Assembly: GCA_032334055.1 (NCBI GenBank)
Contig: JAUOZS010000001.1
Span: 1,028,501-1,092,500, forward strand
Length of the DNA stretch: 64,000 bases
Reading direction: 5' to 3'
Origin: Selenomonadales bacterium 4137-cl
GTDB taxonomy: Bacteria > Bacillota > Negativicutes > Sporomusales > UBA7701
Notes under the pieces: generated by a model
The model's input: only the letters and a program-made list of their open reading frames with translations
What the model was told of the DNA's origin: nothing
The model's database searches: none
Program-made: the position numbers and the translations under genes
Shown: piece after piece, positions 14,942 through 23,073 of the stretch
How positions within the stretch are numbered: position 1 is the first letter of the stretch
Layout of the letters: each line of letters begins with the position of its first letter

Positions 14942-15457
14942 ATGACCCCATCCCGGCCGGACCTGCTGGCGCGGGCCGCCCTCCTGCTGGCGCTCACCGT
15001 CATCTTCCAGTCCCTGCGCCTCATCATCCCCGTACCGCCCTTCTTCACCACCTTCATCATCGGCAGCCTCGTCAACGCCTGCTTGCTCATCGCCTGCGAA
15101 ACCGTCGGCCTCGCCGCCGCCGCCCTCCTCGCCGCCGTAACCCCTGTCGTCGCCTACCTCCAGGGGCTTCTTTTCCTGCCCGTCTTCATCCCGCCCGTCG
15201 CCCTCGCCCACCTTCTCTACGCCCTCATCTACAAAACCCTCCTCGCCCGCGGCCGTTTCGCAGCCATCGGCGCGGCGACGGTCATAAAAACAGCCGTCCT
15301 CTTCGCCGCCTTCACCTGGCTGCTCACCTTCATCAACGTTCCCCCCAAGCTTGCCGCCGGCATCATGTTCGTCATGGGCTGGCCGCAGATCTTCACCGGC
15401 ATAATGGGCGGCGTACTGGCCGCCATCGTCGTCAAACGGGTGGGCGGCCGCCCATAA
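14942..15457 (+). CDS. ECF-transporter S-component-like membrane protein
   Basis: A 171-residue protein with about six hydrophobic helices and few charges, starting at ATG 14942 (AAAGGAGC upstream). The opening DLLARAALLLALTVIFQSLRLIIP followed by a segment ending NACLLIACETVG is reminiscent of substrate-binding S components of energy-coupling factor transporters, which take up vitamins or metals. No EcfA/EcfT genes are adjacent, so it would need a shared module elsewhere. The substrate is unknown, and the assignment rests on topology and the N-terminal motif. Confidence 0.6.
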   Translation: MTPSRPDLLARAALLLALTVIFQSLRLIIPVPPFFTTFIIGSLVNACLLIACETVGLAAAALLAAVTPVVAYLQGLLFLPVFIPPVALAHLLYALIYKTLLARGRFAAIGAATVIKTAVLFAAFTWLLTFINVPPKLAAGIMFVMGWPQIFTGIMGGVLAAIVVKRVGGRP

Positions 15458-15483
15458 GTGTCGCCTGCAAATTCAAAGCTTAC

Positions 15484-15510
15484 AAAAAAGCTGCTGCGGC
15501 AGCTTTTTTA
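15484..15510 (+). terminator. Intrinsic terminator
   Basis: AAAAAAGCTGC pairs with GCAGCTTTTTT around a 4-base loop. Confidence 0.9.
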
Positions 15511-15551
15511 CTCGACAAAATATAAACTTTATAATCGAAAAAATTCCAGAA

Positions 15552-15595
15552 CTGTGACGCACGTCACAGAACGGACCCCCCCATCCTCCTATAAT
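15552..15595 (+). promoter_or_regulatory. hcp promoter with Crp/Fnr (HcpR-type) operator
   Basis: CTGTGACGCACGTCACAG at 15552-15569 is a perfect palindrome of the form TGTGA-N6-TCACA. TATAAT lies at 15590-15595. With a start site near 15602, the palindrome centre is at about -41.5, the classical position for activation by Crp/Fnr-family regulators. HcpR of anaerobes is a Crp/Fnr protein known to control hcp through TTGTGA-N6-TCACAA-type sites, so nitrosative-stress induction is the likely purpose. Confidence 0.75.
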
Positions 15596-15629
15596 GGCAG
15601 TAGAAACCAAAACAGAGGAGGATGCATCA

Positions 15630-16928
15630 ATGGGAATGTTCTGCTACCAATGTGAACAAACCGCCGGCGGCACCGGCTGCACCAAAATCGGCGTCTGCGG
15701 CAAGAACGAGGACGTCGCCGCCCTCCAGGATACCCTCATCTTCGGCCTCAAGGGCATCGCCGCCTACGCCCACCACGCCCGCGAGCTGGGCGCCCGCGAC
15801 GAGCAGGTCGACAAATTCATGCACGACGCCCTCTTTTCCACCCTCACCAACGTCAACTTCAACCTTTCCCGCCATATAGACCTCGTCCTCAAATGCGGCG
15901 AAATGAACCTGCGCGTCATGGAGCTCCTCGACAAAGCCCATATCGACCGCTTCGGCCAGCCCACCCCCGCCCAGGTATTCACCGGGCTTAAAAAAGGCCA
16001 CGCCATCCTCGTAACCGGCCACGACTTCCTCGACCTCGAAGAAATCCTCAAACAAAGCGAAGGCAAAGGCATCAACGTCTACACCCACGGCGAAATGCTC
16101 CCCGCCCACGCCTACCCCGAGCTGAAAAAATATCCCCACCTCGCCGGCAACTACGGCACCGCCTGGCAGAACCAGCGCCAGGAATTCGAACAGTTCCCCG
16201 GCGCCATCGTCGTAACCACCAACTGCGTCATGCCCCTCACCGCCAACCAGACCTACGGCGACCGCATCTTCACCCGCGGCGTCACCGGCATCGAGGGTAG
16301 CACCCACATCGAAGACCGCGACTTCTCCGCCGTCATCGCCAAAGCCCTCGCCATCCCGGCTGCCGAAGCCAAAGACGGCGACTACACCCTCACCACCGGC
16401 TTCCACCACAACTTCATCCTCTCCATCGCCGACAAAATCGTCGACGCCGTCAAAGCCGGCAAAATCAAGCGCTTCTTCCTCATCGGCGGCTGCGACGGCG
16501 CCAAGCCAGGCCGCAACTACTACACCGAACTCGCCCAAAAAGTGCCCCAGGACTGCGTCATCCTCACCCTCGCCTGCGGCAAATTCCGCTTCAACCACCT
16601 CGACTTCGGCGACATCGACGGCATCCCCCGCCTCCTTGACATCGGCCAGTGCAACAACGCCTACTCCGCCATCCAGGTCGCCGTCGCCCTCGCCAAAGTC
16701 TTCAACTGCGGCGTCAACGACCTGCCGCTCACCCTCGTCCTCTCCTGGTACGAACAAAAGGCCGTCGCCATCCTCCTCACCCTCCTTCACCTCGGCGTCA
16801 AAAACATCCGCGTCGGCCCCACCGCCCCGGCCTTCATCACCCCCGGCGTCTTCAAAGTCCTCAACGAAACCTTCGGACTGCAGCTCATCACCACCCCCGA
16901 CGAAGACCTCAAAGCCATCATGGGCTGA
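15630..16928 (+). CDS. hcp: Hybrid cluster protein / hydroxylamine reductase
   Basis: A 432-residue iron-sulfur enzyme that reduces hydroxylamine or nitric oxide. The N-terminal MFCYQCEQTAGGTGCTKIG with a further VCGK supplies the cubane-cluster Cys. Downstream VTTNCVMP, FLIGGCDGAKPGRNYY and LACGKFRFN provide hybrid-cluster ligands. At about 430 residues it is the short form, lacking the extra helical region of the 540-residue proteins. ATG 15630 has AGAGGAGG 8 bases upstream. It is monocistronic behind a Crp/Fnr-type operator, and repeat copy 3 starts 13 bp after the stop. Confidence 0.95.
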   Translation: MGMFCYQCEQTAGGTGCTKIGVCGKNEDVAALQDTLIFGLKGIAAYAHHARELGARDEQVDKFMHDALFSTLTNVNFNLSRHIDLVLKCGEMNLRVMELLDKAHIDRFGQPTPAQVFTGLKKGHAILVTGHDFLDLEEILKQSEGKGINVYTHGEMLPAHAYPELKKYPHLAGNYGTAWQNQRQEFEQFPGAIVVTTNCVMPLTANQTYGDRIFTRGVTGIEGSTHIEDRDFSAVIAKALAIPAAEAKDGDYTLTTGFHHNFILSIADKIVDAVKAGKIKRFFLIGGCDGAKPGRNYYTELAQKVPQDCVILTLACGKFRFNHLDFGDIDGIPRLLDIGQCNNAYSAIQVAVALAKVFNCGVNDLPLTLVLSWYEQKAVAILLTLLHLGVKNIRVGPTAPAFITPGVFKVLNETFGLQLITTPDEDLKAIMG

Positions 16929-16940
16929 TAAGCGAACAAG

Positions 16941-17064
16941 GGGATGGGCCAGAAAGTCCATCTGCGGCGTTGCTCCTCAGAGCGCTTGCTTGCGTACGTC
17001 CGTGTACGCTGCGCGGCGCGCTCTTACGGTGCGCCTTGCATCTGGAGCTTTCTAGCCTAATCCC
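16941..17064 (+). repeat. Structured intergenic repeat, copy 3
   Basis: Outer arms GGGAT/ATCCC, GGC/GCC and AGAAAG/CTTTCT differ in sequence from copies 1 and 2 but keep pairing. CATCTGCGGCG and TTGCATCTGG are conserved. The central hairpin is GCGTAC-GTCCGT-GTACGC. Confidence 0.85.
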
Positions 17065-17080
17065 GGCAGTCCGGGAACAC

Positions 17081-17126
17081 AAAGAGACCGTCAGAAGCAC
17101 CTCGCTTCTAACGGTCTCTTTTTTTA
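17081..17126 (+). terminator. Intrinsic terminator after hcp
   Basis: AAAGAGACCGT pairs with ACGGTCTCTTT, the inner AGAAGC pairs with GCTTCT, and a run of T follows. Confidence 0.9.
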
Positions 17127-17144
17127 TACGGTGGTCTTGTAACC

Positions 17145-18242
17145 CTATTTCTCCGGCAGCCAGCACTTCAGCCCCGCCGTATTAAAACACGCGTTGCACG
17201 ACACGCACGAAGCCTTCGCCTGACCCCGCCTCATGCGGGCCACCAAGTCCGGCTCCTTCACCAGCGGACGCGACAGCGCCACCAGATCGGCCGACCCGTC
17301 GGCTACCACCCGCTCCATCACCGCCAGCGACCTCAGGCCCCCGACCAGAATCACCGGCACCTTCACGGCCGCCTTCACGGCCTTCGCCGCCGCCGCGAAA
17401 TACGCCTCCTGCTCCGGCCGCGCGATCCCCGGCGCCGACATCACTCCCTTCGCCTCGCGGATGCCGCCGCTCACCTCGATCGCCGCCACGCCCCAGGCTT
17501 CCAGCGCCTTCGCCGTTGCCACCACATCGTCGAGCGTCAGGTACCCCTCGCCGGGCATACCGTCAGTCGAATTCAGCTTCGCCAGGATCGGGTACGCGTC
17601 GCCCGCCGCCCGCCTGGCCCGCTGCATGATCTCGCCCAGGATACGGACGCGGTTCTCCAGACTGCCGCCCCATTTATCCGTGCGGCCGTTGGTATACGGC
17701 GAAATAAACGACGACAGCAGATACCCGTGGGCCACATGCAGCTGAGCCCCATCGCAGCCGGACGCCTTCGCCCGGCCCACCGCCGCCGCGTACGCGTCCA
17801 CCAGCGACCAGATCTCCTCCTCCGTCAGCTCCCGCGGCGTCATCCCGGTCGAACCGTCCGTCACCGCCGACGGCGCCACCGGCGCCTGGCCTTCCGGCCA
17901 ATCAGGCGGCGTCTGGCGGCCGGCATGTGACACCTGCAGCACCAGCGCAGCCCCATGGGCGTGGGCCGCCTCCGCCGCCCGGCGGTAGCCGGCCACGAAG
18001 CGATCGTCGAAAATCGCGTTCTGCCTCACGCTCGCCCGGCCCAGCGGCTGCTGCACATACGAATGGCCGGTGATAATCATCCCCACCTCGCCTGCCGCCA
18101 GCGCGCGGTACAGCTCCACCTCGCGCCCGGAAACCGCGCCGTCCGGCTCAGCCATGAAATCCTGCGTCGCCGAGCGGACGAACCTGTTCTTCAGCTTCAG
18201 CGGGCCGACCGTCACGGGATCAAACACTACACTCACTGCCAT
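17145..18242 (-). CDS. Old-yellow-enzyme family NADH:flavin oxidoreductase
   Basis: A 365-residue FMN TIM-barrel reductase. Family marks are KLKNRFVRSATQ near the N-terminus, LQVSHAGRQT near residue 100, HVAHGYLLSSFISPYTNGRTD near 170 (split here by no gap) and GGLRSL near 305. The C-terminus has CVSCNACFNTAGLKC, the iron-sulfur ligand pattern of the 2,4-dienoyl-CoA reductase branch, but the FAD/NAD domain of that branch is missing. Such short forms reduce activated double bonds. The substrate is unknown. Confidence 0.85.
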   Translation of the reverse strand: MAVSVVFDPVTVGPLKLKNRFVRSATQDFMAEPDGAVSGREVELYRALAAGEVGMIITGHSYVQQPLGRASVRQNAIFDDRFVAGYRRAAEAAHAHGAALVLQVSHAGRQTPPDWPEGQAPVAPSAVTDGSTGMTPRELTEEEIWSLVDAYAAAVGRAKASGCDGAQLHVAHGYLLSSFISPYTNGRTDKWGGSLENRVRILGEIMQRARRAAGDAYPILAKLNSTDGMPGEGYLTLDDVVATAKALEAWGVAAIEVSGGIREAKGVMSAPGIARPEQEAYFAAAAKAVKAAVKVPVILVGGLRSLAVMERVVADGSADLVALSRPLVKEPDLVARMRRGQAKASCVSCNACFNTAGLKCWLPEK

Positions 18243-18342
18243 TCCTCCTTGGCGGGGCGGCGACCGCCCCGTTATCCATTATATCTTCTCCGGCCGCCGC
18301 GTCATCGCCTGTCGCCAGGCATGCGGCACCGTTGAAAACACC

Positions 18343-19080
18343 CTAGCCGTCGTCCGCGAACAGCCGCGTCAGCAGCGCCCCGTGGCTGCGCAGCCACTTG
18401 CGGTGCTCCCGGTAATCCGGGTCGGCCGCCTCCACCAGCCGCCAGAAAGCCGCCGAATGATTCGCCTCCCGCATATGGCAAAGCTCGTGGATAACCAGAT
18501 AATCGACAACCGCGGGCGGCGCCATCACCACCCGCCAGTTATAATTTACATTGCCGCGCGACGAGCAGCTACCCCAGCGGCTCTTCTGCTCCCGGATAAA
18601 AATCCGCAGCGGCCGCACCCCTAAAACCTCCGCCCACTGCGCCGTCCGCTCCGTCAGCACCGCCCGCGCCTGCTCCACATACCAATGCCTAAGCGCGGCC
18701 GCCAGCGCGGTCGCCTGCTCCGCCGCCGACACTGCCGGCAGACGCGCAAAAATCCGCTCGTCCTCCACAGTCACCTCGGCCCGGCCCACGCCGCCCCACA
18801 GCACCGTCAGTTGCCGCGCCAGCCCGAGATACAGCAGCTTCGCCCCCGGCTCCGCCGCCGCGTTCACCGGATTCGCCGCCACCGCCGCCAGCTTCGCCCT
18901 CTGGCGCGCTATCCAGGCCTCCCGGCCCCTCAGCAGCGCCGCCACCTCCGCCTCCGGAAACCTCAGCGGCGCCGCCACCTCGATGCGGTCGGCCGCCGCC
19001 ACCCTGATCCTCACCGTCCGGCGGCGGCTATATGTCACCGTCACCGTCAGCCGGTCAGAACCGATCACCAAATCCTCCAT
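18343..19080 (-). CDS. YgjP/SprT-like zinc metallopeptidase
   Basis: A 245-residue protein of the YgjP (M48-related, DUF45) family. IREQKSRWGSCSSRGNVNYNW near residue 160 is the family hallmark, with the zinc-binding VIHELCHMREANHS near 205. ATG 19080 is chosen because GGAGG lies about 7 bases upstream; the frame extends 15 codons further without support. It is probably cytoplasmic, with no signal peptide. Proteolytic activity is inferred from HExxH. It is monocistronic. Confidence 0.88.
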   Translation of the reverse strand: MEDLVIGSDRLTVTVTYSRRRTVRIRVAAADRIEVAAPLRFPEAEVAALLRGREAWIARQRAKLAAVAANPVNAAAEPGAKLLYLGLARQLTVLWGGVGRAEVTVEDERIFARLPAVSAAEQATALAAALRHWYVEQARAVLTERTAQWAEVLGVRPLRIFIREQKSRWGSCSSRGNVNYNWRVVMAPPAVVDYLVIHELCHMREANHSAAFWRLVEAADPDYREHRKWLRSHGALLTRLFADDG

Positions 19081-19199
19081 ACACCGTCCTCCGCGGGCCG
19101 GACCGAAGCCCGCCGCACTTGACAACGCCTTGCGGCGATGGTATTATAACTATTGTTCATAACAGCCGGTCGACTCTATTATAACACAAACCCATCCAT

Positions 19200-19285
19200 G
19201 CCCGGGTGGCGGAATGGCAGACGCGGAAGACTCAAAATCTTTTGCTGGCAACAGCGTGGGGGTTCAAGTCCCTTCCCGGGCACCA
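19200..19285 (+). tRNA. tRNA-Leu (anticodon CAA)
   Basis: The acceptor stem GCCCGGG pairs with CCCGGGC, and ACCA is encoded at the 3' end. The D-arm GGCGGAATGGCAGAC, an anticodon loop CTCAAAA (CAA), a long variable arm (TTGCTGGCAACAGCG) and T-loop GTTCAAGTC are present. The long variable arm and the A73 discriminator fit leucine. It reads UUG codons. Confidence 0.95.
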
Positions 19286-19287
19286 GC

Positions 19288-19329
19288 AGCGATAAGCTCT
19301 CAATTATTTGGGAGCTTATCGCTTTTTTT
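19288..19329 (+). terminator. Terminator of tRNA-Leu
   Basis: AGCGATAAGCTC pairs perfectly with GAGCTTATCGCT, then seven T. Confidence 0.92.
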
Positions 19330-19433
19330 GTTGTTCACATGCCGCCTCGCAAGCTATTACTGAGCGCGGCGCCTATTCTTGAGAAAAAAAGCTCGAAAAG
19401 AATCAAAAAAAGTAAATAATGTAAATTTATGTT

Positions 19434-19484
19434 TTGACAAAAGAATACGTTGATCCTTACAATTAAAAGCGAGTGAGCACTCGC
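19434..19484 (+). promoter_or_regulatory. Promoter and TetR operator of chemosensory operon
   Basis: TTGACA (19434) and TACAAT (19458) are 18 bp apart. GCGAGTGAGCACTCGC at 19469-19484 is a perfect 7-bp inverted repeat with a 2-bp centre, lying at the expected transcription start. A palindrome here, directly before a TetR-family gene, is the usual autoregulatory arrangement. Confidence 0.7.
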
Positions 19485-19498
19485 ACCGGGGGTGAAAA

Positions 19499-20116
19499 AT
19501 TACGTCTAAATTTCTTCATCGCAGAGAAAGCGTTATTCTAACAGCGATCGAGATAATCGGCGAGCTTGGTATCCAAGGGCTATCGACCAAGGAAATCGCC
19601 AAGCGGCAGCAGATATCGGAGGGTACGCTGTTCCGTCATTTCAAGACCAAAAACGAGATAGTACTGGCTGTTCTCGAATATTTCGCCAAATACGACGCTG
19701 ATATCTTCGCGACAGTAAAGCTCCGCAACAGCACGGCAAGTGAAGCGATAGCCTTTGTGTTAGAAGCGTTTGCGACCAACTACGAGAACTACCCGGCCCT
19801 TGTCACCATCAGCCAGTTGTACGGCGTGCTGTCTTTCGACGCGGAGCTGGGAGCAAAAGTTAGAGAGATCGTCGCCGGCAGACACCGGTTCCTTGTCGAG
19901 ATCGTCGCCGCCGGCATCGCGGCCGGCGATCTGGCAGATACCAATCCTGAGGCGCTTGCCGACGCACTCGGCGGCATTTTCCACTCGGTCTGCCTGAAAT
20001 GGCAACTTTCCGGGCATGGGTTTTCGCTGCGCGAGAAGGTGCTGTCGGAAGTGGGGATAGTATTATCCGCATTTATACCAAAAAACGGGGAGGACAGGAT
20101 ATGCCCAGGGTATTAA
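19499..20116 (+). CDS. TetR-family regulator with non-canonical start
   Basis: The frame encodes a full TetR-type N-terminal HTH: SVILTAIEIIGELGIQGLSTKEIAKRQ, then ISEGTLFRHFKTKNEIV (two adjacent parts of the fold), followed by a helical ligand domain. It is closed upstream by TGA at 19493, and no ATG, GTG or TTG occurs before 19757, which would delete the HTH. The ribosome binding site GGGGGTGA lies just before ATT (19499) and ACG (19502), so one of these must be the start, unless a base is in error. It overlaps cheY by 16 bp, and it probably controls the whole downstream operon through the 19469 palindrome. Confidence 0.8.
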   Translation: MTSKFLHRRESVILTAIEIIGELGIQGLSTKEIAKRQQISEGTLFRHFKTKNEIVLAVLEYFAKYDADIFATVKLRNSTASEAIAFVLEAFATNYENYPALVTISQLYGVLSFDAELGAKVREIVAGRHRFLVEIVAAGIAAGDLADTNPEALADALGGIFHSVCLKWQLSGHGFSLREKVLSEVGIVLSAFIPKNGEDRICPGY

Positions 20117-20463
20117 TTGTTGATGACGCGGAATTCATACGTTTTTCTCTGCGACTGATGCTGGAGAAAAACGGCTTCGAGGTTGTCGGCGCGGCCAAAG
20201 ATGGCGCCGACGGCATCATGAAGTACAAGGAGCTGAAGCCGGATATCGTCACCCTCGACATAACCATGCCGGGAATGGACGGGATCACGGCCCTGAAAGC
20301 GATCACCGCCTCCGACCCGGACGCCAAAGTAGTCGTTGTCTCGGCGATGGGGCGGGAAGACATCATCAAAGACGCGGTGATGTGCGGGGCGAAATATTTC
20401 CTCGTGAAGCCCTTTAAGGAAGAACAGGTGCTGGAAACCGTGCGAAAGGTTCTGGCGATGTAA
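20101..20463 (+). CDS. cheY: CheY-like response regulator
   Basis: A 120-residue single receiver domain. Acidic pocket VDDAEF, phosphoacceptor Asp in IVTLDITMPGMDG, Thr/Ser switch in VVVVSAMG and Lys in FLVKPFK are all present. GGGGAGGA precedes ATG 20101. With no output domain and CheA next door, it is the diffusible signal to the motor or another effector. The start lies inside the TetR gene end. Confidence 0.92.
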   Translation: MPRVLIVDDAEFIRFSLRLMLEKNGFEVVGAAKDGADGIMKYKELKPDIVTLDITMPGMDGITALKAITASDPDAKVVVVSAMGREDIIKDAVMCGAKYFLVKPFKEEQVLETVRKVLAM

Positions 20464-20485
20464 TACGGCGCGAAGGGGGATAATC

Positions 20486-22525
20486 TTGGCCGACCATATC
20501 TCTGAGCCCATGCTGGAAATGTATATATTCGAAACGACGCAACTGATGGAACAACTGGAGCAGGTTGTCCTGGCAAACGAAAAATCCGGCTTCAGTCAGG
20601 AAGACGTCAATGAGATATTTCGGATAATGCATACCGTCAAGGGCTCCTCGGCAATGATGTTGTTCGACAATATTTCCGCCCTGGCACATGCGCTGGAGGA
20701 TGCCTTCTTTTTCCTCCGTGAGAGCAAGCCGGACAAGGTCGACTACCCGAAGCTGGCCGACCTGGTGCTAGCCGGTATCGACTTCATAAAAAACGAAGTC
20801 GAAAAGATCAAAAGCGGAGCGGAGGCCGACGGCGACGTCGACGAGCTGAAAAGCGGCGTACAACAGTTACTTGCCGACCTGAAAAATCACGGCGGTGCAC
20901 CGGAGACTATAACAACAACCAGACCGGTCGAAGACCAGAAATACTACATCGGTCCCCAGAAAGAGGCGCAGTCCAAGGAGTACTATCAGGCGAGAGTGTT
21001 CTTCCAGGATGGCTGCCAGATGGAGAATATCCGCGCTTACACGGTTGTTCACGGTCTCAAAGCTTTGGCTGATGAAATCGCATACTCGCCGCACAACATC
21101 ATCGATGACGACGGCACGGCGGACCTGATCGGCAAGGAAGGTTTTCTCGTCACCTTTTCCACCCGGAAAAGCGATGAGGAGGTCCGGGAGTATTTCAACA
21201 GGACAATTTTCCTGAAAGAGCTTGATCTGGCAAAGGTCCAGGACAATCCGTTCAAATCGGAAAACGGGGAACAGGCCGCGGCGCAGGCAAAGGCTCCGGC
21301 CGCCGTGGGGTGCGAGGACCGGGAGCAGGCAAACGCCCCGCAGAGCATGGTGAGCGTCCATGTTACCAAACTGGACCGCCTCATGGATCTTATGGGTGAA
21401 CTGGTGATCGCCGAAGCGATGGTCACCCAGAACACCGACCTCAAAGACCTGGAACTGGACAATTTCCAGAAGGCCGCCCGGCTGCTCGGCAAGATTACCG
21501 GCGAACTGCAGGACATCGTAATGTCGGTCCGCATGGTGCCTTTGGCGACTACGTTCCTGAAAATGCAGCGCGTTGTCCGCGACATGTGCAAGAAGCTCGA
21601 CAAACAGGTTGAGCTGGAACTGATAGGCGAGGAAACCGAGGTCGACAAAAATATCATCGAGCGGATATCGGATCCGCTGATGCACCTGATCCGCAACGCG
21701 GTCGACCATGGCATCGAGCCGGCCGGGGAGCGCGAGGCCAAGGGCAAGCGGCCTGCCGGCCAGATAACGCTCGAAGCCAGGAACGCCGGCAGCGATGTAC
21801 TAATCGTCCTGCGCGACGACGGCCGGGGCCTCGACAAGGAGAAAATCCTGGCCCGGGCGCGGGAAAACGGGCTGGTGCAGAAAAACGAGAGCGAATTATC
21901 CGCAAAGGAAATATACTCGTTCATCTTTTTGCCGGGGTTTTCGACCAAGGAGAGGGTTACCGAGTTTTCCGGCCGGGGCGTCGGCATGGATGTGGTGACG
22001 AAAAACATCGCCAGTGTAGGCGGCTCCGTTTACGTCGACAGCGAGCAGGGGGCCGGCACCACGATAACGCTCAAGATCCCGCTGACGCTGGCGATAGTGG
22101 ACGGCATGACCATCAGGGTAGGAAACGCCCGTTACACACTGCCGATCACATCAATACGCGAATCGTTCAAGCCCAGGCGGGAAGACATCATCACCGACCC
22201 GGACGGCAACGAAATGATCATGGTGCGCGGAAACTGCTATCCCGTTCTACGGCTGCATCGCCTCTTCAACGTTAAAGAGGCGGCGAGCGAATTTACCGAC
22301 GGCATCATGGTAATGGTCGACAGCGACAGCGACAGCCTGTGCGTGTTTGCCGACGAATTAATCGGCGAACAGCAGGTGGTGGTCAAAGCCCTTCCCAACT
22401 ACATAAAATCCTTGCGACGGGTGGAGGGGCTCGCCGGCTGCACGTTGCTGGGCGACGGCAGTATAAGCCTGATCCTCGATGTAGGGGGCATGGTCAACAT
22501 GGGCTATCGGCAAGGGGCCCACTAA
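20486..22525 (+). CDS. cheA: Chemotaxis histidine kinase CheA
   Basis: A 679-residue kinase starting at TTG 20486 (GAAGGGGGA upstream). The P1 Hpt domain has IMHTVKGSSAMM with phosphoacceptor His49. A less conserved region (about 100-280) may be the P2 docking domain. The dimerisation and ATPase domains follow: HLIRNAVDHGIEP (N box), VLRDDGRGLD (G1), FLPGFSTKERVTEFSGRG (F and G2 area). The C-terminal CheW-like domain begins near 540. All catalytic boxes are intact. It phosphorylates CheY and CheB. Confidence 0.95.
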   Translation: MADHISEPMLEMYIFETTQLMEQLEQVVLANEKSGFSQEDVNEIFRIMHTVKGSSAMMLFDNISALAHALEDAFFFLRESKPDKVDYPKLADLVLAGIDFIKNEVEKIKSGAEADGDVDELKSGVQQLLADLKNHGGAPETITTTRPVEDQKYYIGPQKEAQSKEYYQARVFFQDGCQMENIRAYTVVHGLKALADEIAYSPHNIIDDDGTADLIGKEGFLVTFSTRKSDEEVREYFNRTIFLKELDLAKVQDNPFKSENGEQAAAQAKAPAAVGCEDREQANAPQSMVSVHVTKLDRLMDLMGELVIAEAMVTQNTDLKDLELDNFQKAARLLGKITGELQDIVMSVRMVPLATTFLKMQRVVRDMCKKLDKQVELELIGEETEVDKNIIERISDPLMHLIRNAVDHGIEPAGEREAKGKRPAGQITLEARNAGSDVLIVLRDDGRGLDKEKILARARENGLVQKNESELSAKEIYSFIFLPGFSTKERVTEFSGRGVGMDVVTKNIASVGGSVYVDSEQGAGTTITLKIPLTLAIVDGMTIRVGNARYTLPITSIRESFKPRREDIITDPDGNEMIMVRGNCYPVLRLHRLFNVKEAASEFTDGIMVMVDSDSDSLCVFADELIGEQQVVVKALPNYIKSLRRVEGLAGCTLLGDGSISLILDVGGMVNMGYRQGAH

Positions 22526-22546
22526 ACAGCGAAAGGGGATGCGTCA

Positions 22547-23035
22547 ATGGAAGCGGCCCGGGATTTCCTGGAACAGGAGGAAGACACCCAGAAAGGCAAG
22601 TATTTGACCTTTTCCATCGGCAGCGAGTTTTTCGGGCTGGAAATCGCCTGCGTCACCGAAATTATCGGCATCCAGCCGATCACGGAGGTGCCCGAGCTGC
22701 CGGAATACGTCAAGGGAATCATCAACCTCCGCGGCAAAATAATACCGGTGATGGATGTCCGGCTCAGGTTCCGGAAACCCTTTCGGGAATATAACGACCG
22801 CACCTGCGTTATCGTCGTCGATATCAAGGATACGTCCGTCGGCCTCATTGTCGACAGCGTATCCGAGGTTTTATCCATCCGCGACGAGGACATCGTGCAG
22901 CCGAACGAGCTCAAAGCCGCCCAGAACAGGTACATAAAAGGCATCGGCAAAGTAGGGGGCGATGTCAAACTGCTGCTCGACTGCGATAAACTGCTGCACG
23001 ACGACGAAGTCGAAGCGCTGGAAAAGATCGGCTAG
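22547..23035 (+). CDS. cheW: Chemotaxis coupling protein CheW
   Basis: A 162-residue CheW domain protein that links receptors to CheA. It carries [36 protein letters not shown] and [12 protein letters not shown], the usual SH3-like signatures. AAAGGGGATG lies upstream. It has an extra acidic N-terminal tail (about 16 residues). Confidence 0.93.
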   Translation: MEAARDFLEQEEDTQKGKYLTFSIGSEFFGLEIACVTEIIGIQPITEVPELPEYVKGIINLRGKIIPVMDVRLRFRKPFREYNDRTCVIVVDIKDTSVGLIVDSVSEVLSIRDEDIVQPNELKAAQNRYIKGIGKVGGDVKLLLDCDKLLHDDEVEALEKIG

Positions 23036-23073
23036 CCGGGAATCGTTACGAAATAATAAGGAGGCCAGGATCG

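Noticed and set aside
19153..19419. A protein-coding frame across the tRNA
   Set aside because: It overlaps the complete tRNA-Leu and its terminator and has no family resemblance.
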